The translations under genes and the position numbers were made by a program. DNA of 64,000 bases, taken from contig NZ_CP119676.1 of NCBI RefSeq assembly GCF_029318635.1, positions 2,183,001 through 2,247,000 of the forward strand. Direction: 5' to 3'. Every line of letters starts with the position of its first letter. Position 1 is the stretch's first letter. This DNA comes from Varunaivibrio sulfuroxidans. GTDB taxonomy: Bacteria; Pseudomonadota; Alphaproteobacteria; Rhodospirillales; Magnetovibrionaceae. The notes beneath the pieces were generated by a model. That model was not told the origin of the DNA, did no database searches, and saw nothing but the letters and a program-made list of their open reading frames with translations. This document shows, piece after piece, positions 63,717 through 64,000 of this stretch.

Positions 63717-64000
63717 TTAGGCGCCGATTATGGCGTCAATTTCGGCCTGAGCCATGGTGGTTTCACTGCCGTGAATATTCGCGCTGGCCATATCGAGGAG
63801 GCGTTGAATCGTTTGCGAAAGGGCGCTGGCGTTCGCGCGCACCAAATCCATGTCGCCATTGTTGATGTCGTGTTCGAGCCGTTCGATGCTGGTCAGGAGG
63901 AGACGGTTGATCTGGACGATATTTTTTTCAAACGGGACTTTATATTTGGCGGGAACGAAATCATAGGCTTCGATCGCCAATTCCTTGTCGGCGATGGTGC
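63717..64000 (-). CDS. Uncharacterised helical protein, 5' end outside window
   Basis: The last 94 residues or so of a minus-strand gene are visible. The frame is open to the window edge (TIADKELAIEAYDFVPAKYK), so the start lies beyond 64000. The visible part is mostly helical and charged, with VQINRLLLTSIERLEHDIN and a C-terminal AEIDAIIGA. No family is recognised. It converges with the GGDEF-EAL gene; a short CCTCCC/GGGAGG inverted repeat (63673-63704) lies between them. Confidence 0.6.
   Translation of the reverse strand, partial: TIADKELAIEAYDFVPAKYKVPFEKNIVQINRLLLTSIERLEHDINNGDMDLVRANASALSQTIQRLLDMASANIHGSETTMAQAEIDAIIGA

Overview
The window reads as part of the chromosome of a marine or halotolerant alphaproteobacterium, probably Rhodospirillales-like. 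This rests on roughly 60% GC with sharp AT-rich islands, a complete ectoine uptake and degradation locus, PAS-rich signalling proteins, a TTAA-N7-TTAA (CtrA-type) site and NrfD/molybdopterin respiration. No rRNA, tRNA, insertion sequence, phage or CRISPR array was seen. Taxonomy is inferred from gene content and was not tested by a search.

Layout. 1-4.3 kb: the 3' end of an Ada-type alkyl-DNA repair gene, a serine hydrolase pseudogene with two visible lesions, a TetR regulator with a likely autoregulatory operator, and a methyltransferase. 4.3-16.4 kb: the ectoine/5-hydroxyectoine locus. A GntR/FCD regulator and an EhuABCD importer lie on the minus strand; eutB, eutC, doeA, doeB, doeX, doeC and doeD lie on the plus strand. 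A palindrome of GntR-operator type sits inside the ehu promoter. 16.5-19.3 kb: a UPF0178 protein, a CorA transporter and an orphan membrane protein. 19.4-29.2 kb: a respiratory module. A periplasmic binding protein, a histidine kinase and a sigma-54 response regulator (minus) are divergent from an iron-sulfur subunit, an NrfD subunit, a molybdopterin subunit and a TorD-type chaperone (plus). A good sigma-54 promoter precedes the plus-strand operon. The arrangement resembles arx/aio and ttr loci, but the substrate is unknown.

29.5-39.7 kb is the most unusual region: a tightly packed seven-gene minus-strand operon. It encodes a NodU-type carbamoyltransferase, a methyltransferase with a C-terminal PqqD-like domain, a PqqD-like/B12/radical-SAM fusion, a radical SAM-SPASM enzyme, a radical-SAM-like protein that has lost its CxxxCxxC motif but keeps a full SPASM motif, and a pair of U32 proteins with UbiU- and UbiV-like cysteine patterns. 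A convergent M28 peptidase adjoins it. The set suggests peptide- or carrier-bound modification that includes O2-independent hydroxylation followed by O-carbamoylation. No convincing precursor peptide was found.

39.8-64 kb is mostly housekeeping and signalling: an ankyrin protein, a ClC-CBS channel, an uncharacterised protein, a flippase, a four-PAS histidine kinase with an upstream AT-rich island holding CtrA- and DnaA-type sites, a small Ser/Gln-rich protein, a cytochrome c, gabD, gor, class II DAHP synthase, two uncharacterised paralogues, nadE, gltX and cysS. Last come a GGDEF-EAL protein with a degenerate histidine-kinase dimerisation domain and a partial gene at the right edge. Short tandem duplications of 10-21 bp recur in non-coding and decayed DNA throughout.
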